Source: Thermoproteota archaeon (lineage in GTDB: Archaea; Thermoproteota; Thermoprotei_A; Sulfolobales; Desulfurococcaceae). Taken from it: a stretch of DNA of 6,975 nt. The DNA is taken from NCBI GenBank assembly GCA_013154205.1, contig JAADCY010000226.1, positions 1 to 6,975 on the forward strand. Reading direction: 5' to 3'. Below the pieces are notes generated by a model. The model did no database searches, had not been told where the DNA came from, and saw only the letters and a list, made by a program, of their open reading frames with translations. A program made the position numbers and the translations under genes. Shown here in pieces: positions 5,966 through 6,975 of this stretch (the first letter of the stretch is position 1; each line of letters begins with the position of its first letter).

Positions 5966-5998
5966 TATACAAAAATTTTATAACAGAGTATTTGTATG
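5966..5998. promoter_or_regulatory. Inverted repeat bracketing the regulator's TATA box
   Basis: ATACAAA (5967-5973) and TTTGTAT (5991-5997) are exact reverse complements, separated by 17 bases that contain the TATA box. The longer left arm, TATACAAA (5966-5973), recurs exactly at 6873-6880. A protein bound here would block TBP/TFB, so it is a candidate repressor operator. The base composition is AT-rich, so chance is not excluded. Confidence 0.4.
5976..5983 (+). promoter_or_regulatory. TATA box of the winged-helix regulator gene
   Basis: TTTTATAA is preceded by an A-run that could serve as BRE. It places the transcription start near 6005, inside the palindrome at 5993-6015, and gives a leader of roughly 45 bases. 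The gene-free stretch 5825-6048 otherwise holds the tRNA promoter, a small hairpin at 5887-5902 and these operator-like repeats. Confidence 0.6.
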
Positions 5999-6015
5999 TA
6001 TAACATGTACATACA
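5993..6015. promoter_or_regulatory. Operator-like dyad at the regulator's transcription start
   Basis: TGTATGTA (5993-6000) and TACATACA (6008-6015) are perfect 8-bp inverted arms around a 7-base spacer. The dyad is centred at 6004, about 25 bases after the TATA box, that is on the expected start site. This is where an autorepressor would bind; the gene just downstream encodes a winged-helix protein. Confidence 0.5.
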
Positions 6016-6048
6016 TGGTGTTTTTACCTTAATTATGAGTTGGGCGAG

Positions 6049-6723
6049 ATGGAAAGAGAGCGACGCAATAGAAACAAAATAGAGGTTATCGAGGCCATTC
6101 TTAAATATGTTGAAAGAGAAGGAAGCGCTAAGAAAACACGTATTCTCTACGCAGCGAACCTAAACACCAGGAGCTTGGAAACCATTCTTGCAGATCTAGT
6201 AAACAATGGCGCACTAGAAATAGTCAACAATGGGAGAGATAAGAAGATGTATAAAATAACTCCTCTCGGCGCACGACTTCTGATGCTCATAACAAGGATA
6301 AGAAAGATAATGAAAAATACAATGGTTTCAAATCAACGATTAATACATAACATAAGGGAGTTCTGCAAAGAAATTGGTAGCGAAGCTGAATGCATTGGTA
6401 TAGAGCAATCACTAAGGCTCGGGACAAGCGTCAAGGGCCAATCGGCTAGAACATATTTTGTCGACTTATACTTGAAAATAAAAGATCAAGAATACATAAT
6501 CGGTTTTCTATCCAAGGAAGCAACCGAGCTTGAAGTTCAACATATTCTATCCTGGCTGATAATAGTATCTCTCGATACTGGGTATAACGTTGTTTTATTT
6601 GTATCAGAAGATAAGGTGTTAAATGTTAAAAGATATCTAGAACACTTATTCAGTCTTCTGAAATGTGATAGTTTTAGAGGGCTTAAGGATAAGTTTACAA
6701 TTAGGGAGCTAAGAGTACTCTGA
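6049..6723 (+). CDS. Winged-helix DNA-binding regulator with uncharacterised C-terminal domain
   Basis: A 224-residue protein, probably a transcription factor. Residues 8-85 form a winged helix of the type common in crenarchaea: an N-terminal helix (IEVIEAILKYVE), a helix with KTRILYAANLNTRSLETIL, a second helix ADLVNNGAL, a basic wing (NNGRDKKMYKIT) and the closing PLGARLL. This resembles the archaeal HTH_45-like group. A basic helix follows at about 83-105. The C-terminal half (about 115-205) alternates strands and helices (YFVDLYLKI, EYIIGFLS, NVVLFVSE) and is not recognised. It could be a ligand-sensing or degenerate nuclease-like fold, with no intact D-ExK active site visible. The ATG at 6049 is chosen, though its SD is weak; TTG at 6040 would add three residues. 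The gene stands alone on the plus strand, divergent from the tRNA, and its promoter carries two nested inverted repeats, so autoregulation is likely. Confidence 0.8.
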   Translation: MERERRNRNKIEVIEAILKYVEREGSAKKTRILYAANLNTRSLETILADLVNNGALEIVNNGRDKKMYKITPLGARLLMLITRIRKIMKNTMVSNQRLIHNIREFCKEIGSEAECIGIEQSLRLGTSVKGQSARTYFVDLYLKIKDQEYIIGFLSKEATELEVQHILSWLIIVSLDTGYNVVLFVSEDKVLNVKRYLEHLFSLLKCDSFRGLKDKFTIRELRVL

Positions 6724-6725
6724 AT

Positions 6726-6766
6726 GTTTCCCTAATACTTATCTTTAATTCATTTTCATCTTATCG
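6726..6766 (+). terminator. T-rich region after the regulator gene
   Basis: Several pyrimidine-rich runs with short T-tracts (for example CATTTTCATCTT, about 6752-6763) follow the stop codon. This is compatible with archaeal T-dependent termination; no strong hairpin is seen. Confidence 0.35.
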
Positions 6767-6851
6767 AAAATAGCTAAATTATTTGTATCTGATACTTTTC
6801 ATATTACCTTATATCTTATGGCCTTATTACCAAGTAGTTCTAGACGTGTTT

Positions 6852-6880
6852 TTTGTATAGAGAATTCATACATATACAAA
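6852..6880. promoter_or_regulatory. Inverted repeat upstream of the last gene
   Basis: TTTGTATA (6852-6859) and TATACAAA (6873-6880) are perfect 8-bp inverted arms with 13 bases between, centres 21 bases apart (two helical turns). GAATTC (6862-6867) lies near the middle. The same 8-mer occurs in the regulator's promoter at 5966-5973. It ends about 24 bases before the TATA box of the gene at 6947, a position suiting an activator or repressor site. The rest of the gene-free stretch 6724-6946 shows only T-runs, the short palindrome GTATCTGATAC (6785-6795) and CTCCGGAG (6881-6888). Confidence 0.45.
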
Positions 6881-6903
6881 CTCCGGAGAAAACCTGCCTC
6901 TCC

Positions 6904-6912
6904 TAAATATAA
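6904..6912 (+). promoter_or_regulatory. Candidate TATA box of the gene at the window end
   Basis: TAAATATAA would start transcription near 6930-6938, giving a very short leader with the SD at 6936-6942 close to the 5' end of the message. The TATACAAA at 6873 could instead serve as a TATA-like element with a longer leader. Confidence 0.45.
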
Positions 6913-6935
6913 GTATATCCACAACCCTATCCCCT

Positions 6936-6942
6936 AAGGTGA
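6936..6942 (+). promoter_or_regulatory. Shine-Dalgarno site of the last gene
   Basis: AAGGTGA lies four bases before the ATG at 6947; it is a strong match to the archaeal SD, with slightly short spacing. Confidence 0.6.
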
Positions 6943-6946
6943 AAAG

Positions 6947-6975
6947 ATGTACGCCTTAACTAAAACCCTTGGAGT
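6947..6975 (+). CDS. 5' end of an unidentified gene, cut by the window edge
   Basis: An ATG with a strong SD and an upstream TATA box opens a frame reading MYALTKTLG before the window ends. Nine complete codons are too few to name a family. The coding call rests on the promoter, SD and start arrangement, and on the absence of a stop. The gene may share an operator motif with the winged-helix regulator upstream. Confidence 0.5.

Noticed and set aside
6785..6795. Palindrome GTATCTGATAC as an operator
   Set aside because: Arms of only five bases in AT-rich DNA, over 100 bases from the nearest promoter and unlike the other dyads apart from a GTAT core.
1..6975. CRISPR array, transposon, prophage or toxin-antitoxin pair
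   Set aside because: No regularly spaced repeats, no terminal inverted repeats with a transposase or integrase, and every substantial reading frame is explained by a chromosomal gene.

Overview
The window looks like chromosomal DNA from an AT-rich, anaerobic, probably hyperthermophilic archaeon of the Thermoproteota (Crenarchaeota), possibly Desulfurococcales-like. The evidence is: genes preceded by archaeal TATA boxes and GGTG-type Shine-Dalgarno (SD) sites; arginine written mainly as AGA/AGG and isoleucine often as ATA; a very GC-rich tRNA in an AT-rich background; and proteins of archaeal type (a tandem KaiC-like ATPase, an archaeal UPRTase, a flavodiiron protein and a crenarchaeal-style winged-helix regulator). 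I cannot name the species. I see no CRISPR array, IS element, integrase or phage gene.

Layout. (1) 1-695, plus: a divergent uracil phosphoribosyltransferase with its promoter at the window edge. (2) 754-2217, plus: a two-domain KaiC/RadA-superfamily ATPase whose true start is most likely the ATG at 865. (3) 2212-5642, minus: a tightly packed operon, read right to left, of flavodiiron protein FprA, a ferritin-like/VIT1 iron-handling membrane protein, a TauE/SafE permease and a three-helix DUF1634-type membrane protein. Its last gene converges on, and overlaps by 6 nt, the end of the KaiC-like gene. (4) 5746-5824, minus: tRNA-Gly(UCC) with encoded CCA, its own TATA box, and an unusual C at position 33. 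(5) 6049-6723, plus: a winged-helix regulator whose promoter carries nested inverted repeats. (6) 6724-6946: an intergenic stretch with palindromes and a promoter, leading into the first nine codons of a gene that runs off the window at 6947.

How the parts may work together. The minus-strand operon reads as one stress-defence unit. FprA removes O2 (or NO), the ferritin-like/VIT1 protein removes or stores iron that would otherwise drive Fenton chemistry, and the TauE/SafE + DUF1634 pair probably moves a sulfur-containing or organic anion across the membrane. The winged-helix regulator may control itself and the gene at 6947, because the 8-mer TATACAAA or its complement recurs as inverted pairs in both promoter regions. 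The most interesting points are the likely CTG start of the ferritin-like/VIT1 gene, C33 in the tRNA, the missing PRPP-loop arginine in the UPRTase, and the operator-like dyads around the regulator.
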